64,000 bases of DNA from Mucilaginibacter sp. cycad4 (GTDB lineage Bacteria > Bacteroidota > Bacteroidia > Sphingobacteriales > Sphingobacteriaceae), in NCBI RefSeq assembly GCF_034263275.1, contig NZ_CP139559.1, positions 3,286,001-3,350,000 of the forward strand, written 5' to 3'. This document shows positions 26,991 to 35,830 of this stretch, piece after piece. The translations under genes were made by a program, and so were the position numbers. Under the pieces are notes generated by a model. The model was not told where the DNA came from. It saw nothing but the letters and a program-made list of their open reading frames with translations, and searched no databases. Each line of letters opens with the position of its first letter. The first letter of the stretch is position 1.

Positions 26991-28832
26991 ATGGATAAAA
27001 ATACGTTTACAGGATTATTCCTGATCATGGCGATCATTGCCGGCTCGATATACTTTTTAAAGCCATCGGAAGCCGACCTTAAAAAAGAGCGCGAGGTACA
27101 GCACCAGGATTCGCTGAAAAAAGCGGGTGCCGCTGTAGCTGCCGCTGCTGCTAAAACCACAGCTAAGTTTGATACCGCCAAAACAGCCAAAGTTGATTCG
27201 GCTTTGTTAAAAATGCCTTTTGGCGCCGCATCAGTTGGTAAAGAAGAGTTTGTTACCATCGGTAATAAAGAATTGCTTATTAAATTAAGCACCCATGGAG
27301 GCAAGGTAGCTTCTGTTGAGTTAAAGAATTATAAAACTTTTGATAAAAAGCCTTTAGTGCTTTTCAGCGGCGACAATAACCAGTTTGGGTTAAAGTTTGC
27401 TGCCGGGGTTGCCAATATCAATACCAACAATTACTATTTTACCCCAAGTGTAAAGGAGCTTAACATAGCCGAAAAAGATTCCGGTTCGGTTACCATGCGT
27501 TTAAGCTATAGCCCTACCCAGTACATTGATTATGTGTACAGCTTAAAAGGTGATGGTTTTAAACTTGGGCTAACCATCAAGCCTACCGGTCTTGACGGCG
27601 TTATTGCCAATAGCAGCACCATTAACCTTAACTGGGCCACCAGCCTGCACAAACAGGAAAAAGACATCAAAATGGAGCGCCAGTATTCAACGGTATACTA
27701 TTACAATACCGATGGTGATGCTGATTACCTAAGCGAAGGCAAAGACGATCAGAAAAGCATCAGCGATAAAAAAATGGCCTGGGTTGCTTTCAAACAACAT
27801 TTCTTTTCAAACGTACTGATTGCTAAAGGCGGCATTACCAAAACAGATATTGCCGTTGCTACAGATTTTAACGATACCACCGATGTAAAACAAATGAAAG
27901 CCGACCTGTCGCTTACCCGCGGCGCCGATGGTTCTTTACCTTTGGAGTTTTACTTCGGCCCTAACCGTTTTAACACCCTTAAAGACCAGGGCCACGACCT
28001 TGATAAACTGGTTAACCTTGGCTGGGGACCGTTAAAATACATCAACCGTTTCGCGGTATTGCCGGTATTTAACTTCCTTAACAAGTTTAATTGGAACTAT
28101 GGTTTGATCATCCTGGTATTGACTGTATTGCTTAAGCTGGTGTTATCGCCACTTACTTACAAATCATACCTTTCAATGGCTAAAATGCGTGTGCTGAAGC
28201 CCGAAATGGATGAGATCAAAGCTAAAGTTGGTGAGGATAACCCTACATTGCTACAACAGGAATACCTTAAGCTGTATAAAAAAGCAGGTGTTAACCCATT
28301 GGGCGGCTGTTTACCATTGCTGATCCAGATGCCTATAGTTATCGCGTTCTTCCGCTTTTTCCCAAGTTTATTTGAGCTAAGGGGCGAAAGCTTCCTGTGG
28401 ATGCATGACCTTTCAACTTATGATTCAGTTATCAAATTTGCTCCGATAGCTTTCCTCGGCGGCGTTAACCACATTAGCTTAATGTGTTTACTGATGACCA
28501 TTTCAACGTTGATTTATACTTATTTCAACAACCAGATCTCGGGTGCTACCGGGCAAATGAAATATATTGGTTACATCACCCCGCTGGTGTTCCTGTTTAC
28601 GCTTAACAGCTACCCTGCCGGTTTGAACTATTATTACTTCTTAGCCAACATGTTCACCTTTTTACAGCAATACCTGATCAAATTCATGGTTGATGATAAA
28701 AAGATCCATGCCCAGATCCAGGAAAACAAAAAGAAACCTGAAGATACCAAGAAGAAAAAATCAGGCTTTGGCGCCAAAATGGAAGAGATGATGCGCCAGC
28801 AACAGCAAATCCAGGCTAAGAAGAAGCCGTAA
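26991..28832 (+). CDS. yidC: Membrane protein insertase YidC
   Basis: The protein has 613 residues. An N-terminal membrane helix (about 5-22) is followed by an Ala/Lys-rich linker and a large periplasmic beta domain (about 70-345), as in Gram-negative YidC. The 60KD_IMP insertase domain (about 365-560) has the expected helices and marks YGLIILVLTVLLKLVLSPLT, GGCLPLLIQMPIVIAFFRFFPS, FLWMHDLS and LFTLNSYPAGLNYYY. The positively charged C-terminal tail (KKKSGFGAKMEEMMRQQQQ) is typical of Bacteroidota. It inserts and folds inner-membrane proteins, alone or with Sec. Confidence 0.97.
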   Translation: MDKNTFTGLFLIMAIIAGSIYFLKPSEADLKKEREVQHQDSLKKAGAAVAAAAAKTTAKFDTAKTAKVDSALLKMPFGAASVGKEEFVTIGNKELLIKLSTHGGKVASVELKNYKTFDKKPLVLFSGDNNQFGLKFAAGVANINTNNYYFTPSVKELNIAEKDSGSVTMRLSYSPTQYIDYVYSLKGDGFKLGLTIKPTGLDGVIANSSTINLNWATSLHKQEKDIKMERQYSTVYYYNTDGDADYLSEGKDDQKSISDKKMAWVAFKQHFFSNVLIAKGGITKTDIAVATDFNDTTDVKQMKADLSLTRGADGSLPLEFYFGPNRFNTLKDQGHDLDKLVNLGWGPLKYINRFAVLPVFNFLNKFNWNYGLIILVLTVLLKLVLSPLTYKSYLSMAKMRVLKPEMDEIKAKVGEDNPTLLQQEYLKLYKKAGVNPLGGCLPLLIQMPIVIAFFRFFPSLFELRGESFLWMHDLSTYDSVIKFAPIAFLGGVNHISLMCLLMTISTLIYTYFNNQISGATGQMKYIGYITPLVFLFTLNSYPAGLNYYYFLANMFTFLQQYLIKFMVDDKKIHAQIQENKKKPEDTKKKKSGFGAKMEEMMRQQQQIQAKKKP

Positions 28833-28842
28833 TTTTTTAGTC

Positions 28843-28914
28843 AGAAGTCCGCTGTCGGAAAGTCCGGAAGATATTTTTGAGTCTGGAAGTCCGCTGTCCG
28901 AAGTCCGAAAGACA
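28843..28914. repeat. AGTCCG-type direct repeats after yidC
   Basis: At least four copies of AAGTCCG(A/C/G) occur in a row, related to the block at 18345-18447, with another copy at 28998-29012 past the terminator. No coding potential is seen. Confidence 0.5.
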
Positions 28915-28918
28915 TTTT

Positions 28919-28956
28919 AAAGCCCCTGAGAAAGTTTCTCTTCTCAGGGGCTTTTT
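28919..28956 (+). terminator. Terminator after yidC
   Basis: AAAGCCCCTGAGAA pairs with TTCTCAGGGGCTTT, followed by a T-run. It lies about 87 bp past the yidC stop, just after an AGTCCG repeat block. Confidence 0.85.
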
Positions 28957-29049
28957 GCATGCATCAAACCTTACAAACTATTCCCGACATTCGAACTTCC
29001 CGACTGCGGACTTTTTCAAAAAGAACTAATATAATTAGCAAAATTGTAT

Positions 29050-29057
29050 TACATTTG
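29050..29057 (+). promoter_or_regulatory. Possible -7 box very close to the exonuclease/GIY-YIG start
   Basis: TACATTTG matches TAnnTTTG exactly but ends only 7 bp before the ATG at 29065. If used, the mRNA would have almost no leader. Confidence 0.35.
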
Positions 29058-29064
29058 AAATATC

Positions 29065-30429
29065 ATGTATGCAATTGTCGATATAGAAACCACAGGGGGG
29101 CATGCCAGCGCTAATGGTATTACTGAAATAGCCATATGCATACACGATGGTAAAAAAATAGTGAAACGATTTGAAACGCTTGTAAACCCGCAGCGTGAAA
29201 TCCCTATCTACATCAGCGCCTTAACCGGTATTACCAATGAGATGGTAAGGGAAGCCCCTCCTTTTGAGGATGTGGCAGCAGACATTTATCACCTCATCCA
29301 CGGCAAGATCTTTGTTGCCCACAATGTAAACTTTGATTTTTCTTTTGTAAGGTACCATCTCGCTGCTGCCGGGTATGATCTGCAAACCAATAAGCTTTGT
29401 ACCGTAAGGCTCGGTCGTAAAATATTACCGGGATTACCCTCATACAGCCTGGGCCGGCTATGCAAACATCTGGGCATAGATAACCAAAGCCGCCACAGAG
29501 CTATGGGCGATGCCGAAGCTACTGCCGAACTGTTTACCCTGTTGCTGAACAGCGATACGGATAACCATATCAAACAATCCCTTAAGCAGGGCTCAAAAGA
29601 CCAGGTATTGCCGCCCAATCTTCCTAAAAAGGATGTGGACCAGCTACCTTACACACCGGGCGTATATTACTTTCATGATCAAAAAGGGAAAGTAATATAC
29701 GTAGGTAAAGCTAAAAACCTTAAAAAACGGGTAAGCAGTCATTTTACAGGTAATAATCCGGGATTGCAACGCCAGGAGTTTTTGCGTAACATTCACCAGG
29801 TAAGCTACCAGGTTTGCGGTACTGAACTTATCGCTTTTGTATTGGAAGCCATCGAGATCAAACGCCTGTGGCCAAAATATAACCGTTCATTAAAACGCTT
29901 TGAAAACGCTTTCTGCCTTTACGCTTTTGAAGATCAGCGCGGGTACATTCGTTTGGCAGTTGATAAATACCGCAAATACAGCGACCCGATATATACCTGC
30001 AACTCCCTGCTTGACGGGTATAACCTGCTCAACAAACTGATAGAAGCATTTGACCTGTGCCCTAAGCTTTGCTTTATACAAAAAAACAATGAGCCATGCA
30101 TCAGCGCAGCCGGAAGTAGTTGCGCCTGCGAGGGGATTGAACCTCCCGACAGCTATAATGAAAAGGTCAACAATGCCATTGATCAGCTTAAACAGGCTTT
30201 ACCCACTTACGCCATCAGGGATGAAGGCCGTACCGGCGATGAACATAGCTGTATTTTGGTTGAGAAAGGCCAGTTTTATGGTATGGGCTATATCTCCCAT
30301 TATTTTGATGCCGATAACGTGCAGCAACTCAAAAGCTATCTCACACCCTACCCGGGAAATGATTATATCAAAAATATTGTAGCTACCTACGCATCTAAAT
30401 ATCCGGACAGAATGGTGGTGTTTGGATAG
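29065..30429 (+). CDS. DEDDh exonuclease fused to a UvrC/Cho-like GIY-YIG nuclease
   Basis: The protein has 454 residues and two nuclease domains. Residues 1-165 are a DnaQ-like 3'-5' exonuclease: Exo I has D6 and E8 in VDIETTG, Exo II is HNVNFDFSF, Exo III is HRAMGDAEAT. Residues about 190-280 form a GIY-YIG domain like the N-terminus of UvrC or of Cho: LPYTPGVYYFHDQKGKVIYVGKAKNLKKRV, with the later catalytic-region EAIEIKRLWPKYN. The rest has a Cys pattern (FDLCPKLC...NEPC...SSCACEG) that might bind zinc. UvrC nicks 3' of a lesion; this fusion could combine incision and trimming (inference). It is a single-gene unit. Confidence 0.88.
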   Translation: MYAIVDIETTGGHASANGITEIAICIHDGKKIVKRFETLVNPQREIPIYISALTGITNEMVREAPPFEDVAADIYHLIHGKIFVAHNVNFDFSFVRYHLAAAGYDLQTNKLCTVRLGRKILPGLPSYSLGRLCKHLGIDNQSRHRAMGDAEATAELFTLLLNSDTDNHIKQSLKQGSKDQVLPPNLPKKDVDQLPYTPGVYYFHDQKGKVIYVGKAKNLKKRVSSHFTGNNPGLQRQEFLRNIHQVSYQVCGTELIAFVLEAIEIKRLWPKYNRSLKRFENAFCLYAFEDQRGYIRLAVDKYRKYSDPIYTCNSLLDGYNLLNKLIEAFDLCPKLCFIQKNNEPCISAAGSSCACEGIEPPDSYNEKVNNAIDQLKQALPTYAIRDEGRTGDEHSCILVEKGQFYGMGYISHYFDADNVQQLKSYLTPYPGNDYIKNIVATYASKYPDRMVVFG

Positions 30430-30540
30430 GCCCCTCACAAAAACTTATAACTAAATAATTATCTATTAAGTTAAATAAACCCACACAATTGAGTTTTTGA
30501 TTGGTTAACCCTATAACACTTACCAAAAAAACTTGAAACA

Positions 30541-31077
30541 ATGGATAGCATCAATCAACAACAGCCTGAGGATAATATGAAGGACCTGAATGGACCTGAA
30601 GCCTTGGCCAAAATCAAAGAACTTGCCGAAAGTGCAAAAAGCTGCTTCTTTGTGAGCAGTCTTAAAACAGGCGTACCTGCTTCGGTAAGGCCGATGTCAG
30701 CGCAGAAAATTGACGATGAGGGTAATTTTTGGTTTCTGAGTGCCAACGATAGCCACAAAAATGATGAGTTAGTTAAAGATCCCTTTGTCCACTTGCTTTT
30801 CCAGGGTTCCGGATATTCTGACTTTTTAAACCTTTATGGAATAGCCACCATTACTGAAGATAAAGAAAAGATCAAAGAACTATGGGAACCTACACTCAAA
30901 GTGTGGTTTACCGAAGGTATTGACGATCCGCGCATCAGCATTATTAAAGTTGAACCAACCGAAGGTTATTACTGGGACAATAAACATGGCAATGCCATCG
31001 CCTTTGTAAAACGGCTTGCCGGTGCAGCTATCGGCAAAACTATTGATGATTCGGTTGAGGGAAAGCTTGTTGTCTGA
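30541..31077 (+). CDS. Pyridoxamine 5'-phosphate oxidase-like flavoprotein, general stress protein 26 type
   Basis: This 178-residue cytosolic protein has a split beta-barrel flavin-binding fold: CFFVSSLKTGVPASVRPMSAQKIDDEGNFWFLSANDSHK, then VHLLFQGSGYSDFLNLYGIATI, then EPTEGYYWDNKHG. This spacing is typical of the general stress FMN/F420-binding family. Members use FMN and often act in stress responses; the substrate is unknown. It is convergent with an S9 peptidase gene across a shared terminator. Confidence 0.88.
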   Translation: MDSINQQQPEDNMKDLNGPEALAKIKELAESAKSCFFVSSLKTGVPASVRPMSAQKIDDEGNFWFLSANDSHKNDELVKDPFVHLLFQGSGYSDFLNLYGIATITEDKEKIKELWEPTLKVWFTEGIDDPRISIIKVEPTEGYYWDNKHGNAIAFVKRLAGAAIGKTIDDSVEGKLVV

Positions 31078-31113
31078 GATCGGGGTTTCAGATTATTAAA
31101 TCGACAGAATAAA

Positions 31114-31149
31114 AAAGGGCTTGGGTAATAAAACTCAAGCCCTTATGTT
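31114..31149. terminator. Bidirectional terminator between convergent genes
   Basis: AAGGGCTTGGG with CTCAAGCCCTT forms a strong stem, with A-rich and T-rich flanks. It lies about 40 bp past the flavoprotein stop and just past the S9 peptidase stop on the other strand. Confidence 0.8.
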
Positions 31150-31156
31150 TTGCTAA

Positions 31157-33160
31157 TCAAAAAGCTCCTGCTTTAGGGGGCTGGGGGGCCAAATATTTAT
31201 CAAACCAATCGATATAGCGCTGCAGCCTGTCAACCTGGTAACTTGGTATGGTAATGCCATGATACTGGCCGGGATAAAGTACCAGTTGTGTTGGTACACC
31301 CTGCGATCTCAGCGCTTCATACATTTGTTCGCCCCCGCCTGTTGGCACGTTAAAATCTTTTAAACCAGACATGAACTGGGTAGGCGTTTTTATCTTATCG
31401 GCATGAAAAAACGGGTACGAGAGCTTGATATATTTATCAGCATTTTTCCATGGCGCACCAAGTTCATTGTCATACTGCATTACCCATTGATCCGATCCAT
31501 AGATGGCTAACTGTAACGCACTGCCTGCCCCGCTTGATGCTGCTTTAAAACGGGTATCGGTAGCTATAGTATAATCGGTAAGGATGCCCCCGTAACTCCA
31601 GCCACCAATACCGAGGCGGTCTTTATCGGCTATGCCAAGTTTAACCAGCTCATCCACAGCTCCAAGCAAATCCTTTACTTCCTTATTCCCCCAATCGGCA
31701 TAAATAGCTTTGGTATATTCAATCCCCCGCCCGGTGCTGCCGCGATAGTTTACCGCTGCTACGGCATAACCGGCACAGGCCAGCGTTTGCCTGATGTCAT
31801 CAAACTCAAACTCATCCTGATCGGTAGGACCGCCGTGAATGTAAAGAATGAAAGGCATTTTCTTAGTGACCACACTATCGGGCGTATAAAGTATACCCGA
31901 AACCAGTGTACCATCGCTGCTAAACGACTGGAAGCCTTTCACATAGGCCAGCTTAACTTCGCTCAGCCATTTTTCCTGGTGAAAAGTTAAACGGCGGATT
32001 TTCCCATTTTCAATTGCAACCAGCTCATGCGGCATATAGGGTGTAGTCATCTTCCCTACCCATACTCCCAATGAATGCCCGATAATATCAGCAAAACTGC
32101 ATTGGTTCCCTTTATACACTAATACCGATTTACGGGTAAGCAGGTTATATCTGTTGATGTAACGGATTCGGTCGCTGTGTACCAGGTATTCCAGGTCTTT
32201 GCTGTCCCGGCTCCAGGCTATATTGCTGACTGGTCTGTCAAGTTGATCCGTTAACAGGCGGTTATTTTTACCGTCGGCATCCATCAGGCATAAGATATCG
32301 TGCTGATAAATAAAGTAATCAGCATCGCTTGTTGACCGGAGGTAGGCTATGCGCTTTCCATCAGGACTCCAGAGGGGATTAATATCATGGCCGGTAAAAG
32401 TGGTAAGCTGTTGTGACTCAGCACCGGGCTTAGCTTCTATCGTAAAGATGTCTGTATTCTCATTCCGATCCGGATCGGCTGTATGATTACTTACGTAAGC
32501 AATCGTTTTTCCGTCGGGGCTCCACTGCGGCGAACTATCGTCCATAATACCGCTGGTTAGGGTATCCAACTTTTTTGCGGCCACATCATACAGGTACAAA
32601 TGCGAATGCAGGTGCTGCAGATATCCTTCAATATCCTGCTTAAAATGGTAACGGTCTATTTTTATAGGAGGCGTGGTTTTAGGGGCTTCCTTTCCTCTAT
32701 TTTCAGGATCTTTAATGATAAATGCCAGCCTTTTGCTATCCGGCGACCAAACATACTCTTCAAGCTCACCTTTAATATCAGTGAGCTTATGCCCCTCGCC
32801 ACCGCGCCTGTCCATCAGCCAAACCTGCCCGCCATTTTTTGAATCTTTTTCGGACAGATAAGAGATAAACTTACCATCAGGGGTCCATTTCGGAGTGGAT
32901 GCCGGCTCATCGCCATAAGTAAGCTGAATGGATTGTTTGCCGTCGAAACTTTGCATCCACAAGTGCGACACACGCTTATCCTTAGCTGTATCCACTTCTG
33001 ATAATTCATAAACTATCCATTTACCATCCGGAGAAAGCTGTGGCGCCATCAGCGTTGGCTGTTTATACAGATCGGCAGGCTTGAGCGGCTTTTTGGTGGT
33101 TTGGGCAGAAGCAATGTTAAATATTAAAATCGCTGTAATTAAAAGTACATTTTTATGCAT
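31157..33160 (-). CDS. S9-family peptidase (prolyl oligopeptidase type), copy 1
   Basis: This 667-residue secreted peptidase has a signal peptide (MHKNVLLITAILIFNIASAQ). Residues about 30-380 form a beta-propeller with many PD40-like repeats (LSPDGKWIVYEL, WTPDGKFISYLS, WSPDSKRLAFI, WSPDGKTIAYV). The alpha/beta hydrolase domain (about 420-655) has the nucleophile in GIGGWSYGG (Ser522), an Asp in SGLKDFNVP and a His in YPGQYHGI. It is a clear paralogue of the gene at 33675-35648. Its C-terminus (KYLAPQPPKAGAF) is longer than the paralogue's KYLKK, and the extra part is encoded by the dispersed GC-rich repeat. The role is probably peptide breakdown in the periplasm. Confidence 0.9.
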   Translation of the reverse strand: MHKNVLLITAILIFNIASAQTTKKPLKPADLYKQPTLMAPQLSPDGKWIVYELSEVDTAKDKRVSHLWMQSFDGKQSIQLTYGDEPASTPKWTPDGKFISYLSEKDSKNGGQVWLMDRRGGEGHKLTDIKGELEEYVWSPDSKRLAFIIKDPENRGKEAPKTTPPIKIDRYHFKQDIEGYLQHLHSHLYLYDVAAKKLDTLTSGIMDDSSPQWSPDGKTIAYVSNHTADPDRNENTDIFTIEAKPGAESQQLTTFTGHDINPLWSPDGKRIAYLRSTSDADYFIYQHDILCLMDADGKNNRLLTDQLDRPVSNIAWSRDSKDLEYLVHSDRIRYINRYNLLTRKSVLVYKGNQCSFADIIGHSLGVWVGKMTTPYMPHELVAIENGKIRRLTFHQEKWLSEVKLAYVKGFQSFSSDGTLVSGILYTPDSVVTKKMPFILYIHGGPTDQDEFEFDDIRQTLACAGYAVAAVNYRGSTGRGIEYTKAIYADWGNKEVKDLLGAVDELVKLGIADKDRLGIGGWSYGGILTDYTIATDTRFKAASSGAGSALQLAIYGSDQWVMQYDNELGAPWKNADKYIKLSYPFFHADKIKTPTQFMSGLKDFNVPTGGGEQMYEALRSQGVPTQLVLYPGQYHGITIPSYQVDRLQRYIDWFDKYLAPQPPKAGAF
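31159..31190. repeat. GC-rich palindromic repeat encoding the S9 peptidase C-terminus
   Basis: AAAGCTCCTGCTTTAGGGGG followed by CTGGGGGGCC belongs to the repeat family at 17518 and 50216. It encodes A-P-Q-P-P-K-A-G-A-F plus stop on the minus strand. Confidence 0.6.
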
Positions 33161-33285
33161 AGGAAGTGCAATTGACCGGAAAATTACTAATTAAACTACC
33201 TAATATTATTACAAGGTTTTTATTATTGCATTGTTTTGAACAAGCAACGCTCAATTTTTTTGTATTACCCATTAAAACCACCCTC

Positions 33286-33657
33286 ATGCACAACTCATAT
33301 CAGGAACTTAGCAAGAAGGACAAAAAGATAGTTAGGGCACTAATTGATAAGGACATCGCCGAAGACTTTAAACGAGGGATGCAACATTTCGATCAGCTTA
33401 TTCAGGAGTTAAAAAAGAGTTCCGATACACCGCAAGACCAGTACTATAAATTATTCAATGAAGTTCGCGATTTTGACAAGCAAATAGGCCGGATGTATGA
33501 TCGCTTTACAGGATCACATTTTCTTACCATTTTGGCAAATCAAATACTCCAAACACTGGTTGATGAAACTGAACTTAATGAATTATCACCGGAAGCTAAG
33601 GATCAAATCATCTCAGACGTAAAATTTATGAGGTCAATACAATCCATGAACTCTTGA
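33286..33657 (+). CDS. Uncharacterised 123-residue helical protein
   Basis: I do not recognise the family. The start at 33286 (MHNSYQELSKKDKKIVRALID) is preferred over an ATG at 33166, which would give an implausible 40-residue extension. The product is strongly alpha-helical and charged (EDFKRGMQHFDQLIQELKKS, YKLFNEVRDFDKQIGRMYDR), with no signal or membrane helix; a small helical bundle is likely. It sits between the two S9 peptidases on the opposite strand and is convergent with copy 2 (18 bp between stops). Confidence 0.7.
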   Translation: MHNSYQELSKKDKKIVRALIDKDIAEDFKRGMQHFDQLIQELKKSSDTPQDQYYKLFNEVRDFDKQIGRMYDRFTGSHFLTILANQILQTLVDETELNELSPEAKDQIISDVKFMRSIQSMNS

Positions 33658-33674
33658 GCGACTTGCCCTTCTGC

Positions 33675-35648
33675 CTATTTTTTTAAATACTTATCATACC
33701 AATCCACATAGCGTTGCAGCCTGTCAACCTGGTAGCTTGGTTTTGTAAGGCCATGGAACTGATTAGGATATAATATCAGTTCGGTTGGGATACCTTGTGT
33801 ACGTAACGCTTCATACATCTGCTCGCTGCCGATGGTTGGCACGTTAAAGTCTTTCAAGCCGGACATAAATAGCACCGGGGTTTTTATTTTATCGGCATGG
33901 AAAAACGGATACGAGATCTGGATCCACTTATCAGCATTTTTCCAGGGCACGCCTATTTCGTTTTCGTACTGTAACACATACTGATCGCTGCCGTAAACAG
34001 AAAGCTGCAGCGCACTACCCGCCCCGCTGGCGGCAGCTTTAAAGCGGGTGTCGGAGGCTATAGTATAATCGGTAAGGATACCGCCGTAGCTCCAGCCGCC
34101 TATGCCCAGCTTATCAGGATCTGCAATGCCTAATTTTTCAAGCTGATCGACTGCGCCAAGCAAATCCTTTACTTCCTTATTGCCCCAATCGGCATAAATG
34201 GCTTTACAATAATCCAGCCCGCGGCCATTGCTGCCCCTGTAGTTTACCGCCGCTACAGCATAACCGGCAGCCGCCAGCGTTTGCCTTGTAGCGTCAAAAA
34301 CAAATTCATCCTGCCCCACCGGGCCGCCATGAATAAACAGGATCAACGGATATTTTTTATTAGGAACACTATCCGGCGTTAAAATAATACCCGATACCCT
34401 GGTACCATCAACACTGGTTGATTCAAAACCTTTGACATAAGCCAATTGTACGGTGTTTAACCACTTCTCATGATGAAAAGTGAGGCGGCGCAGCTTTTTA
34501 TCTTCCAGGGCAAATAATTCGGCGGGCGTGTATGGGTCTGTCTTTTGCACTATCCAGTTGCCCGAAAGATTGGTGTTTATATCGTTAAAAACATAATCAC
34601 CCTTATTTATTATTGTGATCTTTCCGCTGTTGATATTGATATTGGCCAAATAGCGGGTACGGTCGTCAGTTACTATAAATACGATGTTTTTGCTGTCTTT
34701 AGCCCAGGTTTGCGAGCCTGCGGGACGGTCAAGTTGCAAGGTGAGCGGTTTATTATTTTGCCCTACAACATCCATTATGCAAACCACATTTTGATCATAC
34801 ATCATATAATCAGCGTCGCTGGTTGAGCGCAGGTAGGAGATATACCTGCCATCGGGGCTCCATTGCGGGTTACCGTCCCTCCCCTTCCAGGTGGTTAGCT
34901 GCAGCATACTGGCGCCCGGCCTGGCATCGATAGTAAAAATATCAGTATTCTGATTTTTATCGGGATCGGCGCTGCGGTTACTTACAAAAGCAATTGTCTT
35001 ACTATCCGGCGACCAAACCGGTGAGCTTTCATCTTTTTCGCCCCTGGTTAATGTATCCAGCTTTTTTGTGGTTATATCAATTAAATACAGGTGGTTATGC
35101 AGGTGCTGAAGGTACCCCACGATATCCTGTTTAAAATGATAACGGTCAATAACTATAGGCTTGGGGGTTTTTGGTTCTTCCTTACCTTTGTTTTCTGGGT
35201 CGCCTATCACCATTACTAAACGTTTGCCGTCAGGGCTCCAGGCATAATCGCTCAGATCGCCTTTAATGTTGGTCAGTTTTACCCCCTCGCCACCACGGCG
35301 ATCGATGAGCCAAACCTGTGAGCCTGTTTTTGAATCGCGCGAGGAAAGGAATGATAAATACTTACCATCCGGGCTCCAACGCGGCGATGAAGCAGCCTCC
35401 TCACCATGGGTCAGCTCGATGGACTCTTTACCATCAAAACTCTGCATCCACAGGTGTGATACGCGACGGTCTTTTGCGGTATCAACTTCCGATACACTAT
35501 AAGCCACCCACTTGCCATCGGGCGATAATTGCGGATCGCTTACCGTTGGGATCCGGTAAACATCAGCAGGTTTTAAAGGTTTTTTTTGTTGGGCAGATAC
35601 ATTAAAGGCAGTAGAAAGCGTGAGTATAAGGAATAAGGCTCGCTTCAT
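33675..35648 (-). CDS. S9-family peptidase (prolyl oligopeptidase type), copy 2
   Basis: The protein is 657 residues from the ATG at 35648, which gives a proper signal peptide (MKRALFLILTLSTAFNVSAQ); longer frames to 35801 would bury it. The architecture is as in copy 1: a propeller with PD40 motifs (LSPDGKWVAYSV, WSPDGKYLSFLS, WSPDSKTIAFV), then a hydrolase domain with GIGGWSYGG (Ser520), SGLKDFNVP and YPNQFHGL. The two copies agree over most of their length, so a tandem duplication is the simplest origin. The short end KYLKK is probably the native form. Confidence 0.92.
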   Translation of the reverse strand: MKRALFLILTLSTAFNVSAQQKKPLKPADVYRIPTVSDPQLSPDGKWVAYSVSEVDTAKDRRVSHLWMQSFDGKESIELTHGEEAASSPRWSPDGKYLSFLSSRDSKTGSQVWLIDRRGGEGVKLTNIKGDLSDYAWSPDGKRLVMVIGDPENKGKEEPKTPKPIVIDRYHFKQDIVGYLQHLHNHLYLIDITTKKLDTLTRGEKDESSPVWSPDSKTIAFVSNRSADPDKNQNTDIFTIDARPGASMLQLTTWKGRDGNPQWSPDGRYISYLRSTSDADYMMYDQNVVCIMDVVGQNNKPLTLQLDRPAGSQTWAKDSKNIVFIVTDDRTRYLANININSGKITIINKGDYVFNDINTNLSGNWIVQKTDPYTPAELFALEDKKLRRLTFHHEKWLNTVQLAYVKGFESTSVDGTRVSGIILTPDSVPNKKYPLILFIHGGPVGQDEFVFDATRQTLAAAGYAVAAVNYRGSNGRGLDYCKAIYADWGNKEVKDLLGAVDQLEKLGIADPDKLGIGGWSYGGILTDYTIASDTRFKAAASGAGSALQLSVYGSDQYVLQYENEIGVPWKNADKWIQISYPFFHADKIKTPVLFMSGLKDFNVPTIGSEQMYEALRTQGIPTELILYPNQFHGLTKPSYQVDRLQRYVDWYDKYLKK

Positions 35649-35830
35649 AAATGATGTATTTTGATAGAGCCTGTAATTTAGTAAAAGAACCTTGATTTTT
35701 GGAATAAAAGGGATTGCCATGATTTTATTACAAAAGTTTGGCATATTAATGCCGATGATTTTCTGAACAAACAAACGCGGGCACCTCAACTCCATTTTCA
35801 CTTACCGGATAATTTATGTTAATTAGAGTC

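Noticed and set aside
33166..33285. N-terminal extension of the 123-residue gene between the S9 peptidases
   Set aside because: It overlaps the divergent S9 promoter region and gives an implausible hydrophobic leader.
35649..35801. 51-residue extension of S9 peptidase copy 2
   Set aside because: It would bury a clean signal peptide that starts at 35648.
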